From positions 1 to 64,000 of the forward strand of contig CAWBKD010000007.1 in NCBI GenBank assembly GCA_963789225.1: a DNA stretch of 64,000 nt, in the 5' to 3' direction. The DNA comes from Palsa-504 sp963789225 (lineage in GTDB: Bacteria; Actinomycetota; Actinomycetes; Streptosporangiales; Streptosporangiaceae). Under the pieces are notes generated by a model. It was not told the origin of the DNA. It worked only from the letters and a program-made list of their open reading frames with translations, and did no database searches. Below are positions 26,416 to 35,322 of this stretch, piece by piece (position 1 is the first letter of the stretch; each line of letters begins with the position of its first letter). Made by a program: the position numbers and the translations under genes.

Positions 26416-27669
26416 CTAACTTCGGGTTCCCTCGGGGGCCGGGGTGATGGGCTCGCCGTCCTTCATGACGAACGTCAGCTCACGCATGTGTGAGATGTTC
26501 AGGAGCGGGTTCAGCGCTACGGCGATTAGGTCGGCGCGCTTGCCTACCTCGATGGTGCCGGCGTCGTGGGTGAGGCCGGCGTACTCGGCCGCCGTACAGG
26601 TCGCGGACCGCAGTGCCGCGCCCGGCGTCAGCCCGGCCTCCACGAGCAGCTCAAGCTCTCGCACAGTCGCCGTCGTCCCGTCGAGCTCTTCGGACGGCAG
26701 CATGTCGGTGCCCAGGGCGATCCTGGCGCCTGCCCGGATCGCGGCGCGGATGCCGGCGGCATGCGCATCCGCCGCTTCGCAGACCTTGTCGAGGATCCAG
26801 CTCGGCGCGCCGTGGCGCTTGTAGAATTCCTCGCCGCGGGTGACCGCGAGGGTGGGGACCAGCCAGGTGCCGAGGGCGACCATCTTGGCGATCACGGCGT
26901 CGTCCATCGCGTAACCGTGCTCCACGCCGTCCAGACCGCAGTCGAGCGCCTCGTCGATCGCATTCGCGGGGCCCGCATGCGCGGTGACCAGCCTGTTCCA
27001 GCCGTGGGCCACCGTCGTGACCGCGGTGACCTCCTCGGGAAGCAACTGCGAATGCGAGACGCGCTCGTGTATCCCGCCGATGCCTCCCGAGATGCAGATC
27101 TTGATGAGATCTGCGCCGAGGGCGATCTGGGTGCGGGCCCCGCGCGCGAACTCGGCCGGGCCGTCCAGCTCCAGGCTGGGCCCGTAGCCGGACCCGTGAC
27201 CCCCGGTGCAGCACAGCGGGCGTCCGGCCGTGATGATCGTCGGGCCCCGGTGGCGTCCGCTGCGGATCGCGTCCCTGAGATCGAAGTCCGTGCCGTCGTG
27301 TTCCCCGAGCAGGCGGATGGTGGTGACGCCGGCGCGCAGGCTGTCTAGCGCGTTCGCCGCCATCCGCAGCGCGCGGGCGGCGGGGCTGCGGTCCGGCTCG
27401 CGGCCGGTGTAGGTCAGGCCCAGGTGGGTGTGCATGTTCATCAGCCCGGGCAGCAGGAACGCGCCGTCCAGGTCGGTGACATCCACGCCCGGGCCCCCGG
27501 CGAGCGCGTCGGCCAGCACGTCGTCGGCCGGGCCGATCTCCCGCAGCCGCCCGTCGGCGATCCAGACGCCCTGGCCCGCGGTGGCCGTCTCCGCCACCAT
27601 GTCGATCACCGAACAGTTCGTCAGCACGCTCATGCCGGATCCGGTCATAGCAACGTCCCGATTCCCCAT
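26416..27669 (-). CDS. Amidohydrolase (imidazolonepropionase/prolidase-like) 1
   Basis: A 417-aa metal-dependent hydrolase of the amidohydrolase superfamily. HxH in GLMNMHTHLGLTY, probable carboxylated Lys in GADLIKICISGGIGGIHERV, His in RLVTAHAGPANAI, His in GVEHGYAMDD, Asp in IALGTDMLPSEEL. All metal ligands are present. Cytoplasmic (no signal peptide). Clear paralogue of 51288-52520. Start ATG 27669 leaves 17 nt to the operator; ATG 27648 is also possible. Likely opens a cyclic amide or cleaves an Xaa-Pro/aminoacyl bond. The 234 bp between it and PaaX hold no convincing gene. Confidence 0.88.
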   Translation of the reverse strand: MGNRDVAMTGSGMSVLTNCSVIDMVAETATAGQGVWIADGRLREIGPADDVLADALAGGPGVDVTDLDGAFLLPGLMNMHTHLGLTYTGREPDRSPAARALRMAANALDSLRAGVTTIRLLGEHDGTDFDLRDAIRSGRHRGPTIITAGRPLCCTGGHGSGYGPSLELDGPAEFARGARTQIALGADLIKICISGGIGGIHERVSHSQLLPEEVTAVTTVAHGWNRLVTAHAGPANAIDEALDCGLDGVEHGYAMDDAVIAKMVALGTWLVPTLAVTRGEEFYKRHGAPSWILDKVCEAADAHAAGIRAAIRAGARIALGTDMLPSEELDGTTATVRELELLVEAGLTPGAALRSATCTAAEYAGLTHDAGTIEVGKRADLIAVALNPLLNISHMRELTFVMKDGEPITPAPEGTRS

Positions 27670-27686
27670 TCATATCGTTGCTGTAG

Positions 27687-27708
27687 CGGTCGTAAAAAGA
27701 ATAGCATC
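27687..27708 (-). promoter_or_regulatory. Shared operator motif, site 3
   Basis: Minus strand GATGCTATTCTTTT-TACGACCG, a weaker match. Lies in the 71-bp divergent gap between amidohydrolase 1 and the aldolase. Confidence 0.5.
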
Positions 27709-27740
27709 TCATTGAGCAGCGCACGCACCTAGGAGGTCTC

Positions 27741-28547
27741 ATGAGCGCGCCGACCGATGCCGGGGACGCACTGAGCGGGCCGGCGGACGAGCTCGACATC
27801 TCCGACATACCTGAGTTGCTCGACTCGATCGGGCCCGAGCGGCTGCGCCGCAAGCAGCAACTGGCCATTACCTTCCGGCTCTTCGCCAGATACGGCTACG
27901 ACGAGGGGATCGCCGGGCATGTCACCGCGCGCGATCCCGAGTCCCCGGACCGCTTCTGGGTAAACCCGTACGCCCTGCACTTCTCGCGCATCCGGGTCAG
28001 CGACCTGCTGCTCATCGACGAACGCGGCCGCGTCATCGAAGGCGCGCGCCGGACCAACAAAGCGGCATTCTGGATCCACTCTTCGATCCACCGGGCCCGG
28101 CCCGATGTGGTCGCGGTCGCGCACGCGCATACGATCCACGGGCGCGCGTTCGCGGCGTTGGACCGCGCGCTCGACCCGATCGTGCAGGAGTCCTGCGCGT
28201 TCTACGACGACCACGTCGTCTTCGATGAGTACCGGGGCCTGGTACTGGAGAAGGCCGAGGGCGAGCGGATCGCGAGCAGGCTCGGGCCGCGCCGCGGCGC
28301 CATCTTGCGCCATCACGGCCTGCTGACGGTGGGCCGCTCCGTGGCCGAAGCCGCGTGGTGGTTCATCACGATGGACCGTGCCTGCCAGATGCAGCTGCTG
28401 GCTGACGCGGCGGGTCGGCCGCGGATCATGACCGACGAGGAAGCCCAGCTCGCGCACAGGCAGTTCAGCAATGCGAACATGGCCCGCCACAATTTTCAGC
28501 TGCTCGCCGACATCGTGATCGACCAGGAACCCGACGTTCTTGACTAG
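27741..28547 (+). CDS. Class II aldolase/adducin-family protein
   Basis: A 268-aa protein of the AraD/FucA fold. Features: GYDEGIAGHVTARDPE (phosphate/substrate loop), zinc ligands in VAHAHTIHGRAF and ILRHHGLLTVG, Glu in QESCAFYDDH. Start ATG 27741 with AGGAGG at 27731-27736. These enzymes do retro-aldol cleavage or decarboxylation of small acids. Followed 21 nt later by the S9 peptidase, so co-transcribed. Substrate unknown. Confidence 0.88.
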   Translation: MSAPTDAGDALSGPADELDISDIPELLDSIGPERLRRKQQLAITFRLFARYGYDEGIAGHVTARDPESPDRFWVNPYALHFSRIRVSDLLLIDERGRVIEGARRTNKAAFWIHSSIHRARPDVVAVAHAHTIHGRAFAALDRALDPIVQESCAFYDDHVVFDEYRGLVLEKAEGERIASRLGPRRGAILRHHGLLTVGRSVAEAAWWFITMDRACQMQLLADAAGRPRIMTDEEAQLAHRQFSNANMARHNFQLLADIVIDQEPDVLD

Positions 28548-28568
28548 CGCGAGCGGAGGTCTGCGTAC

Positions 28569-30422
28569 ATGGTCGCTATCACTGCCCCCGGGTGGGAGCT
28601 GCAGTTCCGGCTCGGCAAGGTCATGCAGACCGCCCGCGCCGCCAGGCGGGCCGATCGCGGTATCGCCGTCGGCAACCTGTCCTCGGACCTCGTCCAGCTG
28701 CACCGATGGGACGTCGATACTGGCGCGCTTGTGCCACTGACAGATTCCCGTGTCGGGGTGTACTTCGGCAACATCTCTCCCGACGGCGCGCACGTCTACT
28801 ACTTCCGTGACGAGTCGGGCAGCGAGCGCGGACACTACGTGCAGGTGCCCTATGAGGGCGGCCCGGTCACCAGCCTGACCCCGGACATGCCGCCGTACGC
28901 GACGATCCCCGGCATGAGCGTCTCGGACCTCAGCCGGGACGGCAGCCGGTTCGCCTTCACGGCCGCTGACGCGAGCCTGTTCGCCTGCTATGCGGTCGAG
29001 CTCCCCGGTGGGCATCCAGGACCGGTACGGCAAGTTTTCACCAGCCAGAGCCTCACGTTCGGGCCGCTGCTGGCGGCCGACGGGCGCCTGGGCGTCGTGA
29101 TGAGCGCACAGCGCTCGGGACGCTGGCGGTTCAGCCTGTGTGCCCTGGACCTGGCCAGCGCCGAACACCTCGGCGAGCTTTGGGAGGACGAGGCCAGCCT
29201 GGAGGCGACGGTGCTCTCCCCGGCGCCGGGCGATTACCGCGTGGCGGCCACCTCGGACGCCACCGGGTTCCGCAGGCCGTTCCTCTGGGACGTGCGGACA
29301 GGCGAGCGTGTGGAGCTCTGCCCGTCGCCGGACCCGCCAGGTGACCTGATCCCGATGGACTGGTCACCGGATGCTGCCGAACTGCTTCTGGTGCAGGTCT
29401 TCCAGGCCCGTCACCAGCTGATGCTCCTGGATCTGCGGACGCACCGCATCAGGGCCCTGGACCACCGAGGCGGCACGCTGTTCCGGCTGGCCGCGGGGGT
29501 CTACTTCGGCCCGTCCGGGTCAGTCCACACTACCTGGCAGAATTCGGCTCATCCGGGTGAGTTGCTCGAACTCGACCGCTTCGGCGCACGGCCGCCGCGC
29601 ACCCTGCTGCGCGGCACTGATTTCGTCGCCGCGCACCAGTGGCAGTCGGTGCAGTTCACCTCCTCCGACCGCCAGGATGTTCAGGGATGGCTGGCGAAAC
29701 CCGAAGGCTCGGGCCCCTTTCCAACCATCCTTGACATGCACGGCGGCCCACACTCGGTCACGACTGAGTACTTCTCTGCCATCGCCCAGTCCTGGATCAG
29801 TGAGGGATTCGCCTGGTGCTCGATCAACTACCGGGGCTCGACGACGTTTGGCCGGGAGTTCCGCGAGCAGATCACCGGTGACATCGGCCACTGGGAACTC
29901 GCCGACGTCATTGCGGCACGCCAGTACCTGGTGGACCTCGGCGTGGCCGATCCCGGATGCGTCCTGCTCACCGGGAGCTCCTACGGCGGCTACCTGACGC
30001 TGTGGGGGATGGTACGGTCGCCGGGGCTCTGGGCGGGCGGGATGGCCTGGGTCGCCATAGCCGATTGGGCCGCCTTGTACGAAGATGCGTCCGGCTTCCT
30101 GCGCGGCGCCTGCCGGGCCATGTTCGGCGGGTCACCGGACGAGGTACCCGACCGCTACCGCCTCAGTTCCCCGATCAGCTACGTCGACGCACTGGCCGCG
30201 CCGCTGCTGATCATTCAGGGGGAGAACGACAGCCGCTGCCCGCCGCGCCAGATGAAGGCGTTCGTCGCGGCGGCGCGCCAGCTGGGTAAGCGGCTGGATA
30301 TCGAATGGTTCACCGCAGGGCACGGCCATTCCACCCAGGTTAAGCAGGCCATACGGGATCAGCACCGCATGCTGCGTTTCGCACGGGAGATTGCGGGCGC
30401 CCGGCGGCGCGTCCTTCCGTGA
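28569..30422 (+). CDS. S9-family serine peptidase (prolyl oligopeptidase / acylaminoacyl type)
   Basis: A 617-aa protein. N-terminal beta-propeller, residues about 1-370 (repeats such as ISPDGAHVYYFRDE, LSRDGSRFAFTAAD), then an alpha/beta-hydrolase domain: DMHGGPHSVTTEYFSAIAQS oxyanion region, nucleophile Ser in LTGSSYGGYLTLWGM, Asp in IIQGENDSRCPPRQM, His in TAGHGHSTQVKQA. Complete triad. No signal peptide, so cytoplasmic. Cleaves short peptides or peptide-like amides/esters after import. Probably second gene of the aldolase operon. Confidence 0.92.
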   Translation: MVAITAPGWELQFRLGKVMQTARAARRADRGIAVGNLSSDLVQLHRWDVDTGALVPLTDSRVGVYFGNISPDGAHVYYFRDESGSERGHYVQVPYEGGPVTSLTPDMPPYATIPGMSVSDLSRDGSRFAFTAADASLFACYAVELPGGHPGPVRQVFTSQSLTFGPLLAADGRLGVVMSAQRSGRWRFSLCALDLASAEHLGELWEDEASLEATVLSPAPGDYRVAATSDATGFRRPFLWDVRTGERVELCPSPDPPGDLIPMDWSPDAAELLLVQVFQARHQLMLLDLRTHRIRALDHRGGTLFRLAAGVYFGPSGSVHTTWQNSAHPGELLELDRFGARPPRTLLRGTDFVAAHQWQSVQFTSSDRQDVQGWLAKPEGSGPFPTILDMHGGPHSVTTEYFSAIAQSWISEGFAWCSINYRGSTTFGREFREQITGDIGHWELADVIAARQYLVDLGVADPGCVLLTGSSYGGYLTLWGMVRSPGLWAGGMAWVAIADWAALYEDASGFLRGACRAMFGGSPDEVPDRYRLSSPISYVDALAAPLLIIQGENDSRCPPRQMKAFVAAARQLGKRLDIEWFTAGHGHSTQVKQAIRDQHRMLRFAREIAGARRRVLP

Positions 30423-30880
30423 GCCGGGATCCGGGAGGGCACTGCGGGACTCATTGGTCCGGATCGTCCGCGATGCGGCTAGTACAGATGCACCGGCCCG
30501 GGCCCGCGGAGCGACACAGTTAGCCGAGCCGATCATGCCAGGCTGGCATTACCATCCGGTCACGATATATGCTGTCCTTATGACGTTCGCAATCGAAACA
30601 CGTCACATGGTAGCTGCGACCCGCGCGGCCGGAAGATCCGGCTGATCCTCGCATGCCCGGCCAGGGCCCGGCTCCCAGGCCCGGGAAGCACGACGACCTA
30701 GGAAGGCACGACCATGCCCGGCGCCGGTGCCGCCCCAGAAAACTGCCCGGTCAGCCTGGGCTGGTCTGGAAGGGCAGATCTGGCGAGATGGCAGGGCGGC
30801 CTGCGGCCGGCACCCCTGGCGATAGGGCATCGTCGCTGAACTCGTCGCCACCGATCGCGCTTGGCATGGCAGGAGGCCTG
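30423..30880 (+). other. Intergenic region before the flavin reductase
   Basis: 458 bp. Contains the shared operator at 30568-30589. The rest shows only low-complexity reading frames, including an in-frame extension of the flavin reductase from 30653 that has no protein-family signal. Probably a leader of about 250 nt. Confidence 0.5.
30568..30589 (+). promoter_or_regulatory. Shared operator motif, site 4
   Basis: TATGCTGTCCTTAT-GACGTTCG. About 290 nt upstream of the flavin reductase start. Confidence 0.5.
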
Positions 30881-31462
30881 GTGAGTAACCCAGTTCCCGC
30901 GAACGACCGGCGGCGCTTTCGGTCTCTGACCGGAACGTTCGCCACGGGCGTGACGGTGGTTACCACCTCAAACGCCGGCGGCCCGGCAGGTATGACGGCG
31001 AGCGCCGTAGCAGCGCTGTCGGTGGAACCGCTCCTGGTGATGGTCGGATTCGACCTGACCTCCCGCACGCTCGCCGCGATACGGCAGTCCCGGCGATTCG
31101 CGATCAACGTACTTGCCAGTGACCAGGAGCACGTTAGCCGGGTCTTCGCGAGCAAGGACGCTGAGGCAGAGAAGTTCGCAGCGTGCGCTCATGCGGACCG
31201 TGCAGCCGTCCCGATCCTCGAAGGGACGCTCGCATGGCTGCGATGCGACGTGGCGGCCGTCTACCCCGGAGGGGATCACGTCATCCTGGTCGGGAACGTG
31301 GTCGAGATGGGTGGAGGCGGCGGGGATCCGCTGGTCTTCTTCGCCGGGCGCTACCGGACGCTTGACGGAGCTGCCACGCCGCAGCAGCGAGGACGGCGGG
31401 CATCCGACGCCGCCACGCTGGACGGCGCGCAGCCTGGCGTCGCTCCCCGCCCGGTTGGATAA
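30881..31462 (+). CDS. Flavin reductase family protein (FMN-binding)
   Basis: A 193-aa protein from GTG 30881 (AGGAGG at 30871-30876; ATG 30866 is an alternative). Family signature RRFRSLTGTFATGVTVVTT, AGMTASAVAALSVEPLLVMV, FAINVLASDQEHVSRVFA and DHVILVGNVVEM. Supplies FMNH2 to a two-component monooxygenase, or itself reduces flavin or a substrate. No monooxygenase gene is seen in the window, so its partner is elsewhere or it acts alone. Confidence 0.88.
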   Translation: MSNPVPANDRRRFRSLTGTFATGVTVVTTSNAGGPAGMTASAVAALSVEPLLVMVGFDLTSRTLAAIRQSRRFAINVLASDQEHVSRVFASKDAEAEKFAACAHADRAAVPILEGTLAWLRCDVAAVYPGGDHVILVGNVVEMGGGGGDPLVFFAGRYRTLDGAATPQQRGRRASDAATLDGAQPGVAPRPVG

Positions 31463-31473
31463 TGTATTATTGA

Positions 31474-31495
31474 CGATCGTCAGGCTAACGCTACC
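31474..31495 (-). promoter_or_regulatory. Shared operator motif, site 5
   Basis: Minus strand GGTAGCGTTAGCCT-GACGATCG. On the plus strand it overlaps a possible promoter, TTGACG (31470-31475) and TACCAT (31492-31497) with a 16-bp gap, upstream of the hydantoinase A gene. Confidence 0.6.
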
Positions 31496-31607
31496 ATTGT
31501 TCTCATGATGGCAGACGATCGGCTCCTGATAGGCCGCGCATGATGCCGGCCCGGCAGCGCACGGCTGCACCGGGGCTGACCACGATCTCGAGCCGCGCCG
31601 ACCTCCG

Positions 31608-33644
31608 ATGACTCGTTCAATCGCCGTTGATATCGGGGGCACGTTCATCGACGCGCTGCTCGTCGACCCCGAGCGCGGCGACATGGTGTTCCGCAAGCTG
31701 CCCACCATGCCAGATGATCCGGCGCTGGGAGTGAGCAATGCGATCAAGGCGCTCAACCCAGACCTGCGTGAGGTCGGGAGCCTCATCCATGGGACGACGC
31801 TCGGGCTGAACGCAATCCTCGAGCGCAAGGGTGCATGCGTCGGGGTGATCACCAACGAAGGCTTCACGGATTTGCTCATGATCGGCGACGGCACGGTCCC
31901 TGACCGGCAGATGTACAACGCTTCATACCGTAGGCCGACCCCGCTGGTGCCGCGGCAGCGCATCGCTGGCGTTCCCGGGCGGATCGGTGCAGACGGCGCT
32001 GTGGTCACTCCGCTTGACGAGGAGGCGGTCTCGCGTGCGGCCAGTCGCCTGGTGAACGACCTCGGGGTGGACTCGATTGCCATCTGCTTCCTCCAGTCGT
32101 ACCGCAACCCCGAGCATGAATACCAGGCCGCCGCCGTCGTCCGCGATCGCCACCCGGCGGTTGAGTTCTGCCTGTCGGTCGACCTCGCCCGCGAAATCGG
32201 CGAGATCGGACGGCTGAGCACCACCGTCCTGGACGCATACATCCGGCCGATCGTCCGCAGATACCTAAGCCGGCTGCAAGCGAGCCTGGCCAGCGATGGC
32301 TTTCCGGGCCGTTTCCTCCTGATGCGCTCGGGCGGGGGAGCCATGTCAGCTGAGGCGGCCGGCCGGTCGGCCATAAGCAGCATCCTCTCCGGTCCGGCGG
32401 GCGGGGTTGCGGGGGCTGCGCACGTGGCACGCGCCACGGACCGTCCGAACGTCGTCTCCTTCGACGTCGGCGGGACCTCGCTCGACATTTGCCTCGTGGA
32501 GGGCGGAGTTCCGCTAACGGTGCACGAGACTTCCCTGGACCACCACCAGGTGCTGATTCCCGTCTACGACATACGCACCCTGGGCGCGGGTGGCGGTTCT
32601 ATCGCCCGGGTGGACCACGGCCTGCTCAGCGTGGGGCCGGCCAGCGCCGGCGCCGTCCCGGGGCCCGCTTGCTATGGGCAAGGAGGCGACGAGCCGACGG
32701 TGACCGACGCGGCGCTGGTCCTCGGCTACCTGGCCGCTGGACGCTTCCTCGACGGCGCGATGCCGCTCCGCAGCGAGGCCGCCACCGGCGCGATCAAGGG
32801 CCGAATCGCGGACCGGCTCGAGATATCGGTCGAAGAGGCGGCCGTCGGCATCATGGATGTGCTCGTGGCGAAGACCGCCACCGCGGTACGACAGGTAATC
32901 CTTGAACGAGGATGCGATCCGCTGTCGTTCTCTCTGATGGCATTCGGCGGCGCGGGACCCCTCGTGGCCTCGGCAGTGGCGGCCGACCTCGACCTTGAAG
33001 AAGTGGTCATCCCGGTCACCCCGGCCGGATTCTCCGCATGGGGGATGCTCACCACCAACATCGTCGATGACTGCTCCATGGCCTTCCTGCGCCCCCTCGA
33101 CGATGCCGGGCTCGCTGACGCCCGCGGCGCGCTGTCGGAGATGGAGGACCGGGTGCGGCGCTCGGTAGCAGATCAGGGGATCAGCGCGAACCGCATCGGC
33201 ATACATCGGGACTGGGAGCTCCGCTACATAGGTCAGGAGCATTCGCTGCTTCTCACTGCCGACGACAAGCAGGGCGCCGGCGAAGCCCAGGGCACCTTCG
33301 AGCACCTTCACCGTGCGCGCTACGGGCACGCCATGGGCGGCCCGGTCGAGATCCGCGCACTCCGAGTCCGGGCGTTCGCGCTCAGCTCCGGGCTACCGCT
33401 GCCCCGCCCGCTCCCGGGTGACGGTCACGTGACGCGTGCCGCTGCCGGGGCGCGCCTCGCTTTCTGCCGCACAACCAGGAGCTTCGTGCCATTCGACATC
33501 TTCATGCGAGCAAGGCTCGCACCCGGCGACCGGGTGCCCGGCCCGGCGATAATCGACGAGGGAACCGCAACGACCATCATTCATACCGGCCAGCACCTTA
33601 AGGTCGACGCACACGGGCAGCTGATCCTCCAGGCCGACCCGTGA
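31608..33644 (+). CDS. Hydantoinase/oxoprolinase subunit A (HyuA-like)
   Basis: A 678-aa ATP-dependent ring-opening enzyme subunit. N-terminal nucleotide-binding domain of the actin-like fold: SIAVDIGGTFIDALLVDPER, LIHGTTLGLNAILERKGA, then ILSGPAGGVAGAAHVARA and NVVSFDVGGTSLDICLVEGG (second phosphate loop), GAGGGSIARVDHGLLSVGP, FGGAGPLVASAVAADLDLEE. Full length. GTGA overlap with subunit B. Such A/B pairs hydrolyse 5-oxoproline, N-methylhydantoin or carboxylate acetone-like ketones (acetone carboxylase relatives). No third subunit is nearby, which fits the hydantoinase/oxoprolinase type. Confidence 0.92.
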   Translation: MTRSIAVDIGGTFIDALLVDPERGDMVFRKLPTMPDDPALGVSNAIKALNPDLREVGSLIHGTTLGLNAILERKGACVGVITNEGFTDLLMIGDGTVPDRQMYNASYRRPTPLVPRQRIAGVPGRIGADGAVVTPLDEEAVSRAASRLVNDLGVDSIAICFLQSYRNPEHEYQAAAVVRDRHPAVEFCLSVDLAREIGEIGRLSTTVLDAYIRPIVRRYLSRLQASLASDGFPGRFLLMRSGGGAMSAEAAGRSAISSILSGPAGGVAGAAHVARATDRPNVVSFDVGGTSLDICLVEGGVPLTVHETSLDHHQVLIPVYDIRTLGAGGGSIARVDHGLLSVGPASAGAVPGPACYGQGGDEPTVTDAALVLGYLAAGRFLDGAMPLRSEAATGAIKGRIADRLEISVEEAAVGIMDVLVAKTATAVRQVILERGCDPLSFSLMAFGGAGPLVASAVAADLDLEEVVIPVTPAGFSAWGMLTTNIVDDCSMAFLRPLDDAGLADARGALSEMEDRVRRSVADQGISANRIGIHRDWELRYIGQEHSLLLTADDKQGAGEAQGTFEHLHRARYGHAMGGPVEIRALRVRAFALSSGLPLPRPLPGDGHVTRAAAGARLAFCRTTRSFVPFDIFMRARLAPGDRVPGPAIIDEGTATTIIHTGQHLKVDAHGQLILQADP

Positions 33645-35305
33645 CGGACCTGGCCGCTTCGACCGCTGAGGTCATCCGCCACCACCTCATCGGCGTGGCC
33701 GAGGAGATGCGCGTGACGCTGATCCGTGCAGCCTTCAATCCGGTGATCTACGTGGCGAGGGACTTCGGGATCTCGGTGTATGGTGCGGACCTGCAGCTCA
33801 TCGCAGAAGCACCGGGAGTGGCCTCCTTTTTGGGCGCGAACGACCATAGCATCCGGCGGGGCGTGGAGCGGGTCGGGCTGGAGAATCTGCACGGCGGGGA
33901 TGTCGTGTTGCTCAACTACCCGTACTGGAACGGCGCCCATACCTACGACGCCACGCTCTTCGCTCCCGTGGTCCTGCCCGGACACGAGCGTCCGATCGCG
34001 TTCCTGTGCATCCGTGCCCATTGGATGGACCTCGGCGCAAAGGATCCCGGGTACGTGCTGGATTCGACGAACGTGCACCAGGAAGGGGTGCTTTTCCCTG
34101 CCACCAAGGTTCACAGCCGTGGCCAGCCTAACCACGAGGTCATCGAGATAATCCGCTTCAATTCACGGATGCCCGACATGGTGCTCGGCGACCTGAACGC
34201 GCAGATCGCGGCGATCAGAACGGGTGAAAGACGACTCCTGCGGATCATCGGCCGGTTCGGCTTGCCGACGGTGGAGACCGCCGTGGACCGGATCTTGGCG
34301 CACGGCGAGGCGGTGGCCAGGCAGGCGCTCGATCGACTGCCCGAGGGCAGCTGGACCGCGGTCGATTACCTAGACGACGACGGCATTAGCGATGAACCCG
34401 TGCGGATGCAAGCGCGCATCACTATCCGCGCCGGGACCTTTGAGGTAGATTTCGCCGGCTCGGCCGCCGCGGCCCGCGGCCCGGTCAACATGCCGTTCGG
34501 CAGCACACTGGCCGTGTGCCGAGGCGTGTTCAAGAGCCTGACCACTCCGGACGAGCCTTCCAACGCCGGCCAGTTCCGGCCGTTGTCAATAAAGGCCGAG
34601 CCGGGGACGCTGTTTCATGCCGTGTATCCGGCCCCCACATTCACGCTCTGGACCGGGCAGGCTGCACGCGAACTGCTGCATAAGGCTCTGGCGCAGGCTG
34701 GCTGCGACCTCGTGCCCGCGTCGTCGGGCGGGGACGTACCCGGATTCATGTACGTGGGCTATGACGGCGCCGGGCGGTTCTTCGTGACGGGCGGAAATAA
34801 CCCGATCGGCTGGGGTGCCACGGCTGCTCATGACGGCGCCGACGCGCTGAGTCACCCGTCGCAGGCCGTCGTCCGCATCATCCCGGTCGAGTACCTCGAG
34901 CGCCGCACACCGATGCGCGTCGAGCGCCTGCAGCTGCGGACCGACTCCGGTGGCCCTGGCGCGTTCCGCGGTGGCCTCGGGGTAACGCGAGACATCATGT
35001 TCTTGGCGGAGGGTGAGTTCCTTTCCCTGGCCAAGAAAACCAAGACCCGGCCGTGGGCGCTTAACGGCGGCGGGGAGGCGGATCCGACCACCATCACCGT
35101 GTTTCCCGGCACCGACCGGGAGCGCAACGTGACGACCAGAAGGGTGACGGTGCATCCGGGTGATCGGGTGCGGTTCGAGACTGCTGGCGGCGGCGGGTAT
35201 GGCAATCCGCGCGACCGCAACCCCGCGCGGGTCCAGGAGGATGTGACAGCGGGCTACGTTTCGGCGGCGGCAGCGGAGCAGGTCTACGGCGTGGCCCGCG
35301 AGTAG
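33641..35305 (+). CDS. Hydantoinase/oxoprolinase subunit B (HyuB-like)
   Basis: A 554-aa protein with GTG start overlapping the subunit A stop. Signatures: FGISVYGADLQLIAEAPGVA, DVVLLNYPYWNGAHTYDATL, CIRAHWMDLGAKDPGYVLDS, LNAQIAAIRTGERRLLRIIG, VNMPFGSTLAVCRGVFKSLT and GGPGAFRGGLGVTRDIMFLA. Ends with the typical GGGGYGNPRDRNPARVQEDV. Works as a heteromer with subunit A; together they open a cyclic imide or lactam using ATP. Convergent with the DUF885 gene 17 nt downstream. Confidence 0.92.
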   Translation: MTDLAASTAEVIRHHLIGVAEEMRVTLIRAAFNPVIYVARDFGISVYGADLQLIAEAPGVASFLGANDHSIRRGVERVGLENLHGGDVVLLNYPYWNGAHTYDATLFAPVVLPGHERPIAFLCIRAHWMDLGAKDPGYVLDSTNVHQEGVLFPATKVHSRGQPNHEVIEIIRFNSRMPDMVLGDLNAQIAAIRTGERRLLRIIGRFGLPTVETAVDRILAHGEAVARQALDRLPEGSWTAVDYLDDDGISDEPVRMQARITIRAGTFEVDFAGSAAAARGPVNMPFGSTLAVCRGVFKSLTTPDEPSNAGQFRPLSIKAEPGTLFHAVYPAPTFTLWTGQAARELLHKALAQAGCDLVPASSGGDVPGFMYVGYDGAGRFFVTGGNNPIGWGATAAHDGADALSHPSQAVVRIIPVEYLERRTPMRVERLQLRTDSGGPGAFRGGLGVTRDIMFLAEGEFLSLAKKTKTRPWALNGGGEADPTTITVFPGTDRERNVTTRRVTVHPGDRVRFETAGGGGYGNPRDRNPARVQEDVTAGYVSAAAAEQVYGVARE

Positions 35306-35322
35306 CGTCGGCCCGGCCCTCG

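Noticed and set aside
27729..29168. 479-aa minus-strand frame
   Set aside because: Antisense to the class II aldolase and S9 peptidase, both with clear catalytic motifs.
30653..30880. N-terminal extension of the flavin reductase
   Set aside because: Low-complexity Arg/Gly/Pro sequence without family signal; the conserved protein starts after AGGAGG at 30871.
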